Below the pieces are notes generated by a model. The model saw only the letters and a program-made list of their open reading frames with translations, did no database searches and was not told where the DNA came from. From DAITMV01 sp036834985 (GTDB taxonomy: Bacteria; Pseudomonadota; Gammaproteobacteria; Burkholderiales; Burkholderiaceae_B): a stretch of DNA of 18,596 nt. Shown here piece by piece: positions 1 to 7,602 of the stretch (within the stretch, counting starts at the first letter, position 1; the number at the start of each line of letters is the position of its first letter). A program made the translations under genes and the position numbers. The DNA is taken from positions 1 through 18,596 of the forward strand of contig DAITMV010000039.1 in NCBI GenBank assembly GCA_036834985.1. The letters run 5' to 3'.

Positions 1-14
1 AGGCTCCCCACTAC

Positions 15-50
15 AAAACACCCCGATCCCAAAAAGGACCGGGGTGTTTT
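15..50. terminator. Bidirectional intrinsic terminator
   Basis: Two 15-nt arms (15-29 and 36-50) pair around a six-base loop, CAAAAA. Only one position fails on the + strand (A26 opposite C39), and the same pair becomes a G-U wobble in the leftward transcript, so the leftward hairpin is complete. Each arm ends in an A4/T4 tract that gives a short U run in both directions. It probably ends a gene lying to the left of the window and may also stop leftward transcription. Confidence 0.8.
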
Positions 51-65
51 ACTTTGATGTACCCC

Positions 66-162
66 CTACAGTACACATCTACAACCAACAACTACAAACA
101 ACTCAGCTATAACCACATTTAGCTACAACTCCTCCATTTATAACGGCGCTATCTGACTATAA
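66..162 (+). repeat. G-poor stretch with spaced CTACAA-like motifs
   Basis: CTACAA or one-base variants occur at 66 (CTACAG), 79, 92, 107 (CTATAA), 123 and 157 (CTATAA). The first gaps are 13, 13, 15 and 16 nt. Between 61 and 143 the + strand has only three G residues, against many A and C. Two readings are possible. One is a C-rich, G-poor Rho-loading (rut-like) region that backs up the hairpin just upstream. The other is a row of binding sites for an unknown regulator of the DUF3047 gene. The motif is short and base composition alone may produce it. Confidence 0.35.
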
Positions 163-163
163 T
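137..163 (+). promoter_or_regulatory. Putative sigma-70 promoter of the DUF3047 gene
   Basis: A perfect TATAAT -10 lies at 158-163. The best -35 candidate, TTTATA at 137-142, matches four of six consensus bases but has a short 15 bp spacer. Transcription would begin near 170, leaving a leader of about 30 nt before the ATG at 199. The -10 is convincing; the -35 is not. Confidence 0.5.
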
Positions 164-198
164 CAAAGCTCGTCCAGATTTGTGAAGTGTTGGCAGCT

Positions 199-1134
199 AT
201 GTCTCGTCAGTACCTCCTTTGTCATAACGCAGTCTCCGTAACAACGAGCGTACGGTTTGCGGCGTTGAGTACAGGGCTTGCTGCCAGTTTTTTGATCTTG
301 ACTGCTTGCTCGTCCTTACCAAGCGACTCTACCGTTATATTTCCAGAGGCCTCCGTCACGGATGCCGCTGCGTGTGCAAGTCTTCCCAATCCAACGGATG
401 CCTCAGCGCCACTTTTGCCCACTGGATCAACGACTCCGGCATCTGTTGATCCTGTCTGGGCGCATATCTCGTTTGTGCCCTTTAAACTGGAATCGCAGTA
501 CACCCTCATGGAGTGTGAGCCACCCCGAACGGCGGGCGCAGGTCGGGTATCGGGCTTGCCCGTGATCAGGGTGGATGCCGACTCGTCTGCATCCATGTTC
601 CAGACGCCAGTTTCCATCCAGGTCACGGAAACGACACGCATACAGTGGAAATGGTTGCTCAGTGGGGTCAGTGGCTCCGTGGACAACCGGCGGGCAAAAA
701 CAGAGGATTCGCCTTTGCGTGTTGTATTGGCGTTTGATGGAGATAGGTCCACGTTGCCAGAGGATGAGCAGTCTTTTTTGAATCAAATGGATTGGCTGAC
801 TGGTCGTAAGGCGCCCTATGCCACCTTGATGTATGTATTGGGGTCTGGTGCAAAAAATGGGGAGATTGTGTCCTCAACTCATACAGATACCATCCGCCTC
901 AAGATTGTTCAGCAGGCGGGCGATCGCTCATTACATAACCACTGGCAAGCGTTTAACCGGTTGGTGTACAAAGATTATATGGACGCGTTTGGGCAGGCGC
1001 CAGGTCGTCTGATCGGTGTTGGGGTGATGGGTGATATGGACAACACCAAGCATAAGTCACGGGCTTATGTATCCAATATCACCGTGGATGGGCGAGTTCT
1101 GATTCAGCCGCTAGCCGCCTCGGGCAAGCGATAG
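199..1134 (+). CDS. DUF3047 domain lipoprotein
   Basis: The predicted product is 311 aa. A hydrophobic segment ending in the lipobox LTAC (Cys37) marks a lipoprotein signal peptide, so the mature protein should be membrane-anchored in the envelope. A Ser/Thr/Ala/Pro-rich linker follows (about 38-90). The rest resembles DUF3047: an IQWKW strand, the pair DNRRAKTEDSPLRVVLAFDG, a YVLGSG strand and the C-terminal IGVGVMGDMDNTKHKS-type segment. The family has no established biochemical function. ATG199 was chosen, but GTG187 and TTG190 lie in frame just upstream and none has a strong Shine-Dalgarno sequence. The gene has its own probable promoter and stands alone. Its last 24 bp overlap the convergent amidohydrolase gene. 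The family assignment rests on remembered motifs. Confidence 0.75.
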   Translation: MSRQYLLCHNAVSVTTSVRFAALSTGLAASFLILTACSSLPSDSTVIFPEASVTDAAACASLPNPTDASAPLLPTGSTTPASVDPVWAHISFVPFKLESQYTLMECEPPRTAGAGRVSGLPVIRVDADSSASMFQTPVSIQVTETTRIQWKWLLSGVSGSVDNRRAKTEDSPLRVVLAFDGDRSTLPEDEQSFLNQMDWLTGRKAPYATLMYVLGSGAKNGEIVSSTHTDTIRLKIVQQAGDRSLHNHWQAFNRLVYKDYMDAFGQAPGRLIGVGVMGDMDNTKHKSRAYVSNITVDGRVLIQPLAASGKR

Positions 1135-2292
1135 CCAGGCGCGTACTCCGATCGGTATAAGGTGATCGTTAAAGTCATAGCTCGGGTTATGTAGTGTGCA
1201 AGGACCGATGCCATGGCCATTGAGTCGATGAGCCCCATCGCCATTGCCAATCCAGATGTAGCTGCCAGGGACCTTCATCAACATGAAGGCAAAGTCTTCT
1301 GCCCCCATGGTAGGGTTTAAGTTGTCATACACAGCTTGTACGCCGGGCGTATCCTGCAGGCGCCGTTTTGCATAGTACGTGGCTTGGCTGTCATTGATGA
1401 CCGGCGGATAGTTTCGTTTGAATTCAAACTCGCAGCTTGCACCAAATGCACTGCACAGCTGGTGTGCCACATCGGACATCATGTTCTCGATGGTGTCGAG
1501 CGTTTGCAGCTTAAACGTACGAACGGTGCCGCTGATGTCGGCAAATTCTGGGATGACGTTGATAGCATCCCCCGCGTGAATTTGGGTGACGGAAATCACG
1601 GCTGGGTCTAGCGGATCGCGGACCCTCGAAATAATCGATTGAAAGCCTTGAACTACTTGGCAGGCCAGGGGTATCGGATCGATTCCCAGATCAGGCATGG
1701 CAGCGTGGGCGCCTTTGCCCCGAATCCGGATGTGAAATTCGTTGCTCGATGCCATCATCGGGCCATCTTTGACGGCAAATGTACCCACGGCCATGCCTGG
1801 CCAGTTGTGCATGGCAAAGACGTGGTCAACCGGGAAGCGATCAAACAGACCGTCCTCGATCATGCGCTGGGCGCCTGCCCCTCCTTCTTCTGCCGGCTGA
1901 AAAATCAGAACGACACGACCCTTGAATGAGCGGTCGGTTGCCAGCATTTGCGCAGCTCCAAGAAGCATCGCGACGTGTCCGTCGTGTCCACAGGCGTGCA
2001 TGCGCAAGGGAATGCGTGAGGCATGTGCAAAGGAGTTGGATTCCTGAATGGGCAGCGCGTCCATATCGGCGCGAAAGCCGATGGACTGCGGGCCCGGTTG
2101 TCCATTGATAATACCGACCACCCCCGTCCCGCCGATGCCTGTGTGGGTCTCGATTCCCCAACTTTTCAAGCGTTCAGCCACCAAGGCAGAGGTTCGATGT
2201 TCTTCAAAACGCAATTCAGGGTGAGCGTGAATATCGCGTCGAATATGTACCCAGTCGTCTGAGTGTTGTTCAATCGGGTCTGTCATCATCAT
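1111..2292 (-). CDS. M20 family amidohydrolase (hippurate/N-acyl amino acid hydrolase type)
   Basis: The predicted product is 393 aa, the usual length for M20D metallopeptidases that remove acyl groups from N-acyl amino acids (hippuricase, IAA-amino acid hydrolase and similar enzymes). The binuclear metal site is visible: Cys101 and His103 in HACGHDGH, the Glu135-Glu136 pair in PAEEGG, His162 in MHNWPG, and a C-terminal His in LHNPSYDF. The lid domain is represented by GKGAHAAMPDLGIDP, and MGAEDFAF is also present. No signal peptide is seen, so it is probably cytoplasmic. The start is ambiguous among three consecutive ATGs (2292, 2289, 2286); the first is given. The open frame runs upstream to 2463, but that extension lies inside the divergent aminopeptidase gene and lacks family character. 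The exact substrate cannot be read from sequence. Confidence 0.9.
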   Translation of the reverse strand: MMMTDPIEQHSDDWVHIRRDIHAHPELRFEEHRTSALVAERLKSWGIETHTGIGGTGVVGIINGQPGPQSIGFRADMDALPIQESNSFAHASRIPLRMHACGHDGHVAMLLGAAQMLATDRSFKGRVVLIFQPAEEGGAGAQRMIEDGLFDRFPVDHVFAMHNWPGMAVGTFAVKDGPMMASSNEFHIRIRGKGAHAAMPDLGIDPIPLACQVVQGFQSIISRVRDPLDPAVISVTQIHAGDAINVIPEFADISGTVRTFKLQTLDTIENMMSDVAHQLCSAFGASCEFEFKRNYPPVINDSQATYYAKRRLQDTPGVQAVYDNLNPTMGAEDFAFMLMKVPGSYIWIGNGDGAHRLNGHGIGPCTLHNPSYDFNDHLIPIGVRAWLSLARGG

Positions 2293-2346
2293 AATGTCAG
2301 CATCGCAGCTTTTTGCGTGAACTGCAATCAGGGAGCCACTTAGTGT

Positions 2347-3483
2347 ATGGGATTTAGGCCTTATTTTAAACCCGGTCTGTTGTCCGCTGGTTGGCTGGCG
2401 TGCGTGCTGTTGATGGGAGGCTGCTCGGATCTGCAGTATGCATGGCAGGCGGCCAGCGGTCATTTATCGATCTTGAATCGAGCCGAGCCGTTGGAGGTGG
2501 TGCTTGAAAAGCCAGACCTGCCGCCGCGCTTGCGGGCGCAGTTGGTGGCGGCGCAGTCCATTCGTGAATTTTCCATTCGCGCCTTAAGTTTGCCTGACAA
2601 TTCCAGTTACACACGTTTTGCCGATTTAAAGCAACCCTTTGTGGTGTGGAATGTATTTGCTGCACCCGAATTAAGTTTAAAGCTACAGAGCTGGTGTTTT
2701 CCGGTGACAGGGTGTTTGAGTTACAAAGGGTTTTATGCTCAGGAGCAGGCCAAGGCACTGGGTGAGGCATTGCGTGCTGACCATCTGGATGTGTCGGTGG
2801 CGGGGATTCCTGCGTATTCAACCCTGGGCTGGACGTCCGACCCGTTACTCAATACGTTTATTTACTACCCGCAGGGCGAACTGGCCCGCATGGTGTTTCA
2901 TGAGCTGGCGCATCAGGTGGTTTACATACAGGATGACACCGCCTTTAATGAAAGTTTTGCCACGGCGGTTGAGGAGCTGGGCGTGGAGCGTTGGCTGCAG
3001 GCGCAGAATAACCCGGCTTTAGAGGCTGAGTACCGCCAGTTTGATGCGCGCCGAAAAGGCTTTCGAGATATGTTGCTCAACACGCAGCGACAGTTAAAAG
3101 CGTTGTACGCCTCCGATCGCAGTGAGGCAGACAAACGCGCCGACAAACAGCGCATTCTGGCTACATTGCTGGCAGATTATCGTCAGGTTCGTGACACGGA
3201 ATGGGGCGGTTGGACGGGCTATGACCGATTTTTTGCGGAAGGTTTAAATAACGCCAAGCTGGCCGGTGTGGGTTTGTATCAGATGTATGTGCCTGCATTT
3301 AAAGCCATGTTTAAACATGAGGGGGAACAGTTCCCGGCGTTTTATGAGGCGGTCAAAGTGCTGGGTCAATCATCGCGCAGCGATCGAGAACAAACCTTGG
3401 CGCAGTGGGCGCTTCCTGTGGGAGGAACGATGGCGGCCGGGCCCAAGTTGTTAGAGCGGCGTCAGGCACCCGTCAATGAATAA
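2347..3483 (+). CDS. Predicted aminopeptidase, lipoprotein (COG4324/PF10023 type)
   Basis: The 378 aa product begins with a signal peptide ending in LLMGGC, so Cys26 is a likely lipidation site. A zinc protease motif HELAH has ligands His185 and His189 with catalytic Glu186. Glu202 follows 12 residues later in NESFA, giving an HExxH-x12-E arrangement. The LQYAWQAASGHL start and the TLGWTSDPLLNT segment are typical of the poorly characterised 'predicted aminopeptidase' family. The peptidase activity is a family-level prediction; the natural substrate is unknown. GGGAG at 2331-2335 is a Shine-Dalgarno sequence about 11 nt before the ATG. Only 54 bp separate it from the divergent amidohydrolase, so the two share a compact promoter region. 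Its 3' end overlaps the convergent amidotransferase gene by 33 bp. Confidence 0.85.
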   Translation: MGFRPYFKPGLLSAGWLACVLLMGGCSDLQYAWQAASGHLSILNRAEPLEVVLEKPDLPPRLRAQLVAAQSIREFSIRALSLPDNSSYTRFADLKQPFVVWNVFAAPELSLKLQSWCFPVTGCLSYKGFYAQEQAKALGEALRADHLDVSVAGIPAYSTLGWTSDPLLNTFIYYPQGELARMVFHELAHQVVYIQDDTAFNESFATAVEELGVERWLQAQNNPALEAEYRQFDARRKGFRDMLLNTQRQLKALYASDRSEADKRADKQRILATLLADYRQVRDTEWGGWTGYDRFFAEGLNNAKLAGVGLYQMYVPAFKAMFKHEGEQFPAFYEAVKVLGQSSRSDREQTLAQWALPVGGTMAAGPKLLERRQAPVNE

Positions 3484-4233
3484 TTTGAATTCGCCGCTTT
3501 TATAGGGTGTCCAGGACTCGTTGTCTGTCAACGGTTGCGTTGCAATCACGGCCACCCTGTCTTGAGGTTGGGTGAGTGTTGAAAAATCCACTGACACGTC
3601 ACAGTCGACCAAATGAGCTTCATTAAATGGGTATTGGCGAATCACATGATGCAAATGGGTTGAGCAAAAGGTGAACAGGCCCTGCCCGTTGGACATCAAC
3701 ATATTGAAGGTGCCAAAGCCCGACAGTTCGCGGGCGATGGGTTCCAGCACCCGGGCGATATCCAGCGCAGAGGGCGCGTCCTCGCGTTTGCGATGGCCAA
3801 AGGTGTTCTGCAGGGTTTCCAGCATGTAGCAAAACGCCAGTTCGCTGTCGGTCTGGCCAATGGCTTGAAATCGACCGCTCAGTGCTGGAGCAAACCCTTC
3901 GAGATTTCCGTTGTGCGCAAAAACCCAGGCCTGGCCCCACAGCTCCCGGTAAAAGGGATGGCAGTTTTGCAGGGCGATTTGGCCCTTGGTGGCTTTGCGA
4001 ATATGGGCGATCACGTTCAGGGAACGGATTGGATATTTGCGGATGAGTTCTGCCACGGGTGAGTTGCAAGCGGGGCGATGATCCAGAAAAACGCGTGCTG
4101 CCTGGTCTTCAAAAAACGCCACGCCCCAGCCGTCGCTATGCTCGTCGGTTAGTCCGCCCCGTTGAGCAAAACCCTCAAACGAAAACTGAATATCCGTGGG
4201 TGTGTTGCAATTCATGCCGAGCAACTGGCACAT
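3451..4233 (-). CDS. Class II glutamine amidotransferase (YafJ-like)
   Basis: The 260 aa product starts MCQLLGMNC. After Met removal, Cys2 would be the N-terminal nucleophile of an Ntn-type glutaminase. Further family motifs are RGG and HSDGWGVAFFED (about 25-43), VIAHIRKATKG, NCHPF, FAHNGNLEGF and TDSELAFCYML. The protein contains only the glutaminase domain, like E. coli YafJ, so the acceptor of the released ammonia is unknown; no synthase partner is adjacent. GGAG on the minus strand (complement of 4244-4247) lies 10 nt before the ATG. It is transcribed divergently from the glycerate kinase gene across 75 bp, and its end overlaps the aminopeptidase gene. Confidence 0.9.
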   Translation of the reverse strand: MCQLLGMNCNTPTDIQFSFEGFAQRGGLTDEHSDGWGVAFFEDQAARVFLDHRPACNSPVAELIRKYPIRSLNVIAHIRKATKGQIALQNCHPFYRELWGQAWVFAHNGNLEGFAPALSGRFQAIGQTDSELAFCYMLETLQNTFGHRKREDAPSALDIARVLEPIARELSGFGTFNMLMSNGQGLFTFCSTHLHHVIRQYPFNEAHLVDCDVSVDFSTLTQPQDRVAVIATQPLTDNESWTPYKSGEFKLFIDGCLTPL

Positions 4234-4308
4234 ATAGGTATGACTCCGAATGGTATTTGCGTCTCAATGGATGCATTGTGCCAATGAATAAGACGTTGTG
4301 GAGCAATC

Positions 4309-5652
4309 GTGGTAATTACGCAAAATTTTTTGATGCAATTGTTTGAAGTCGCGGTGGCGCAGGCTGATCCGGCCAGCCGAATCCCTGCCGTGATGCAAAA
4401 CGACGTGTTGCCATGGCTGGAGGCGCGTGTGAGCCTTTCACAGCGGGTCTGGATTGTGGGTGCGGGTAAAGCGGCTGCGTCCATGGCGGCCGCCACTGAA
4501 AGAGCGCTCGAGGGTCGTTATGAGGTCTGCGGTCTGGTGATTACACGGCACGGTCACGGCGCACCCACACGACATGTGAAGGTGATCCAGGCGGGGCATC
4601 CCGTGCCCGACGAACAGGGGCGGCAAGGGGCTGGTGCGCTGTTGGAGATGCTGCGGGGCATTCCTGCCCATGAGCCTGTGATTGCGTTGATCTCGGGGGG
4701 CGGGTCCAGCTTGTTGAGCGTACCTGTGAACGCCATCACTTTTGATGATTTGCGAGCGGTGAACAAGGCGTTGCTGGACAGCGGTGCGCCGATCAGCGAG
4801 ATGAATATTGTACGTAAGCACCTGACCCAAACCCTCGGGGGGCAACTGGCCATGGCCTGTGGGTCTGCGATATTCAGCCTGGTGTTGTCGGATGTGCCAG
4901 GAGACGACCCGCACGTTGTAGCCTCCGGTCCGTTTATTGAAGACCCTAGCTCGTTTGCGATGGCGCTGGCTGTGGTCAAGCGCTGGAGCATGCAACTGCC
5001 CGGCGCAGCGATGAGTTATCTGGAGGAGGGCGCGCGAGGCCTACACGCTGAGACGCCCAAGCCATCCAATCCCCGATGGCGTTCGGTGCAAACCACGGTG
5101 ATGGCCAGCAACCGTTTGTCGTTAAACGCGGTGGCTGACGCACTCAAAGCACAGGGTTTGCCGGTGCTGTCGCTCGGCGATGCCCTGGAGGGCGAAGCCA
5201 AAGAAGTGGCGGCAGTACAAGCCGCCATGGTGCGAGAGGCCTTATCAGACAATGGGACTGGTGGTTGGCCCGTCCCACCGTTTGCCTTGATCTCTGGCGG
5301 CGAGTGTACGGTGACCTTGCCCAAAGGGATTGTTGGTGCGCGCGGTGGCCGAAATTCCGAGTTCTTGTTGTCGCTGATTCACCATCTGCACGGGTTTGAC
5401 AACTACGCGGCACTCGCGGGTGATACGGATGGAATTGACGGCAGTCAGGATAACGCCGGTGCGTATTGGCTGGCGGGTGATGCAAAGCGTTTGGGCTTGA
5501 CCCATGCAGACACGCGTCATGCGTTGGACCGGCATGATGCGTTTGGATTTTTTCAAGCGGCAGACCGTTTGCTGCATACAGGCCCTACACTGACCAATGT
5601 GAATGATATTCGGATCATCGTGGTCGGCGTCGCTGGTAAAATGACAAATTGA
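4309..5652 (+). CDS. ttuD: Glycerate 2-kinase (TtuD/GckA, MOFRL family)
   Basis: The 447 aa protein matches the DUF4147-MOFRL glycerate kinases, which use ATP to make 2-phosphoglycerate from D-glycerate and are often mislabelled hydroxypyruvate reductase. N-terminal domain motifs (about 8-240) include GAGKAAASMAAA, AGHPVPDEQG, ISGGGSS, NIVRKHLTQTLGG and SDVPGDDP. The C-terminal MOFRL part (about 330-438) has GGECTVT, GARGGRNSEF and AGDTDGIDG. The GTG start at 4309 is supported by GGAG at 4300-4303 with a 5 nt gap; ATG4333 is a weaker alternative. No promoter stands out in the 75 bp upstream. The gene lies 20 bp before pyrC and is probably co-transcribed with it. No glyoxylate or tartrate pathway partners are visible in the window, so its physiological role remains open. 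The symbol follows family usage. Confidence 0.88.
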   Translation: MVITQNFLMQLFEVAVAQADPASRIPAVMQNDVLPWLEARVSLSQRVWIVGAGKAAASMAAATERALEGRYEVCGLVITRHGHGAPTRHVKVIQAGHPVPDEQGRQGAGALLEMLRGIPAHEPVIALISGGGSSLLSVPVNAITFDDLRAVNKALLDSGAPISEMNIVRKHLTQTLGGQLAMACGSAIFSLVLSDVPGDDPHVVASGPFIEDPSSFAMALAVVKRWSMQLPGAAMSYLEEGARGLHAETPKPSNPRWRSVQTTVMASNRLSLNAVADALKAQGLPVLSLGDALEGEAKEVAAVQAAMVREALSDNGTGGWPVPPFALISGGECTVTLPKGIVGARGGRNSEFLLSLIHHLHGFDNYAALAGDTDGIDGSQDNAGAYWLAGDAKRLGLTHADTRHALDRHDAFGFFQAADRLLHTGPTLTNVNDIRIIVVGVAGKMTN

Positions 5653-5672
5653 TTCGTTTTTGTTGAGTTGCC

Positions 5673-6773
5673 ATGACCCATGCTGCACAGGCAGATACTG
5701 CCGCTGATGTAACCCCTGCGGTGCTGACGATCCGCCGTCCAGACGACTTGCATCTGCATCTTAGGGATGGTGCTGCATTACCGGCCGTTGTACCGGCCAC
5801 CGCTGCGCAGTTCGCTCGGGCCATTGTGATGCCCAACCTGAAACCGCCCGTGACGAATCTTCAGGGCGCGTTGGCCTATCGTGAGCGGATTCTCGCTGCG
5901 GTGCCGACGGGTGTTACCTTTGACCCCTTGATGACCATTTACCTGACGGACAACACCACTGCGGGCGATATCGAACAGATCGCACACAGTCCGTTTGTTC
6001 ATGGCGTCAAGTTGTATCCTTCAGGCGCAACCACCAATTCGGACATGGGAGTCAGTGCCCTGTCCAAATGCACGGCTGCCTTAGAGGCGATGCAGCGTTT
6101 GGGTGTGCCTTTGCTCGTGCACGGTGAGGTCACTGATGCATTGGTCGATGTGTTTGATCGCGAGGCAGTGTTTATAGACACCGTGATGGCGCCGTTGCGA
6201 CGGGATTTTCCCGCGCTGCGGGTGGTCTTTGAGCACATCACCACGCGACAGGCGGCTCACTATGTGCGCGACGAGGCGAGCCGCAACAGTGACGGTCAAT
6301 TATTGCTGGCCGCGACCCTGACACCACAACATTTACTGTACAACCGCAATGCGCTGTTTAAGGGTGGCTTGCAGCCTCATTGGTATTGTTTGCCTGTGCT
6401 CAAGCGGGAAGAGCATCGCACGGCCTTGCTGGAGGCGGCAACATCAGGCTTGCCGCAATTTTTCCTGGGCACGGACAGCGCGCCCCATGCCAAACATTTA
6501 AAGGAAATGGCGTGTGGATGTGCGGGATGTTATTCGGCACCAATCGCCATGGAGTTGTATGCCGAGGCGTTTGAGTCAGTGGGCCGGTTGGACCGTCTTC
6601 AAGCGTTTTCCTCCGAGTTCGGTGCGCAGTTTTATGGGTTGCCGTTGAATAACGGCACGATCACTCTGACCCGGACCGCTCGTGTGGTGCCATCGGAATT
6701 GCCCTTCATGCAAGAGGGGAGCATTGTGCCGTTTCGAGGGGGTGAAACGCTTGCCTGGACGTGTCAGGGCTGA
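5673..6773 (+). CDS. pyrC: Dihydroorotase
   Basis: This cytoplasmic zinc enzyme interconverts N-carbamoyl-L-aspartate and dihydroorotate in pyrimidine synthesis. The 366 aa product is the E. coli PyrC type, slightly long because of an N-terminal tail of about 17 residues rich in Ala and Thr. Metal-site residues are visible: His27 and His29 in HLHLRD, Lys113 (carboxylated in the family) in GVKLYP, the His of VHGEV, the His of FEHITT, and Asp268 in GTDSAPH. The ribosome-binding site before ATG5673 is weak, and translation may rely partly on coupling to the kinase gene 20 bp upstream. The stop codon overlaps the start of the DUF3025 gene. No PyrR or attenuator-like structure is seen. Confidence 0.96.
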   Translation: MTHAAQADTAADVTPAVLTIRRPDDLHLHLRDGAALPAVVPATAAQFARAIVMPNLKPPVTNLQGALAYRERILAAVPTGVTFDPLMTIYLTDNTTAGDIEQIAHSPFVHGVKLYPSGATTNSDMGVSALSKCTAALEAMQRLGVPLLVHGEVTDALVDVFDREAVFIDTVMAPLRRDFPALRVVFEHITTRQAAHYVRDEASRNSDGQLLLAATLTPQHLLYNRNALFKGGLQPHWYCLPVLKREEHRTALLEAATSGLPQFFLGTDSAPHAKHLKEMACGCAGCYSAPIAMELYAEAFESVGRLDRLQAFSSEFGAQFYGLPLNNGTITLTRTARVVPSELPFMQEGSIVPFRGGETLAWTCQG

Positions 6774-7576
6774 TGTCAGTCACCCCCTGGCTGGACGGCT
6801 GGGCACCTTTTGGTGCGTGGGCGTTGAACGCAGCAGTCCCCTTGCATGAATTTTTGGAGCAAGTGAATGAGGCTGCCAGGCTCGGCGGACTGCAATCGGG
6901 CGGGCAGATGCCTTTGCTGTTCGAGCCTGCTGCAAACCCGCTGTCAGCCGTCGATTACGAGCTGACCATCGCTCGAACGGGCCGGGTGCCGACCCGCGAT
7001 AACCTGCACGACCGCTACAATGCCGCGGCGTGGCTGAGCTTTCCAAAAACCAAGCAGTTACTGAACCAGATTCAAATGACCGAGGCGGCTCAGGCGACGG
7101 ATCGGCGTTCCCGTTTGCGCGATGCCGTTACGCTGTTTGACGAGAACGGTGCCGTATTTATTACCGGCAACCCTGCGGTATCCCAGGCCTTGCAGGGTTT
7201 TGAATGGAAGCGTTTGTTCATACAATTGCGGCAAGAGGTGATCGATAGGAGCCGAGTGTATGTGCTGGGTCATGGCCTGATGGAAAAGCTCGAACAGCCC
7301 TTTCTCAGTTTGTGCGCACATGCGGCGGTGATCACCGTGTCGGTCGATGCATTTGAGGAGATGGTCAGCTGGCCTGTGGCTGCGCAAAGAGCTTGGGTTG
7401 ATGTGCGTCTATCGGTCTGGTTGCAGGCTCATTTACAGCAATCTCGTCATTTGCAGCCCTTGCCTGTATTGGGTGTACCCGGTTGGTGGCCCGATAATGA
7501 GTTGCAGAATTTTTACGACAATACGTCGGTTTTCAGGCCGGGGCGGCTGCGATTTATGGCCGATTCGTCGTCCTGA
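6773..7576 (+). CDS. DUF3025 protein
   Basis: The predicted product is 267 aa. It resembles DUF3025, a family of unknown function. Conserved-looking blocks are a YELTIARTGRVPTRDNLHDRYNA stretch, followed by AWLSFPKTK, RDAVTLFDENGAV (about 116-129) and GHGLMEKLEQPF (about 166-177). No signal peptide, membrane segment or known catalytic motif is evident, so it is probably cytoplasmic. The start chosen is the ATG whose first base is the last base of the pyrC stop (TGATG), a layout that suggests translational coupling; AGGG lies just upstream. An in-frame GTG at 6761 is an alternative. It ends 26 bp before the predicted 5' end of rnpB. The link to pyrC is positional only. Confidence 0.8.
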   Translation: MSVTPWLDGWAPFGAWALNAAVPLHEFLEQVNEAARLGGLQSGGQMPLLFEPAANPLSAVDYELTIARTGRVPTRDNLHDRYNAAAWLSFPKTKQLLNQIQMTEAAQATDRRSRLRDAVTLFDENGAVFITGNPAVSQALQGFEWKRLFIQLRQEVIDRSRVYVLGHGLMEKLEQPFLSLCAHAAVITVSVDAFEEMVSWPVAAQRAWVDVRLSVWLQAHLQQSRHLQPLPVLGVPGWWPDNELQNFYDNTSVFRPGRLRFMADSSS

Positions 7577-7587
7577 TAGGCAAACGC

Positions 7588-7596
7588 TGTTACCAT
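7588..7596 (+). promoter_or_regulatory. Extended -10 promoter of rnpB
   Basis: TG at 7588-7589, one spacer base, then TACCAT at 7591-7596 form an extended -10 element. It ends 6 nt before the predicted RNase P RNA 5' end at 7603, the right distance for a start site. No convincing -35 hexamer is visible at 16-18 bp spacing, where the sequence is still the end of the DUF3025 gene. Confidence 0.6.
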
Positions 7597-7602
7597 ACAT
7601 CA

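Noticed and set aside
222..752. 176-codon minus-strand open frame opposite the DUF3047 gene
   Set aside because: The + strand frame has a signal peptide, lipobox and domain motifs; the antisense frame has none.
2293..2463. Longer N-terminus for the M20 amidohydrolase
   Set aside because: The 57 extra residues lie antisense inside the aminopeptidase gene and its leader, have no family character, and would make the protein longer than typical M20D enzymes.
4234..4308. Sigma-54-like TGGCAC word on the minus strand in the divergent spacer
   Set aside because: The downstream half (TTGC at the required spacing) is missing, and no enhancer-like repeats are present.
4438..4995. Two minus-strand open frames opposite the glycerate kinase gene
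   Set aside because: They are antisense to strongly conserved kinase motifs and have no recognisable features.
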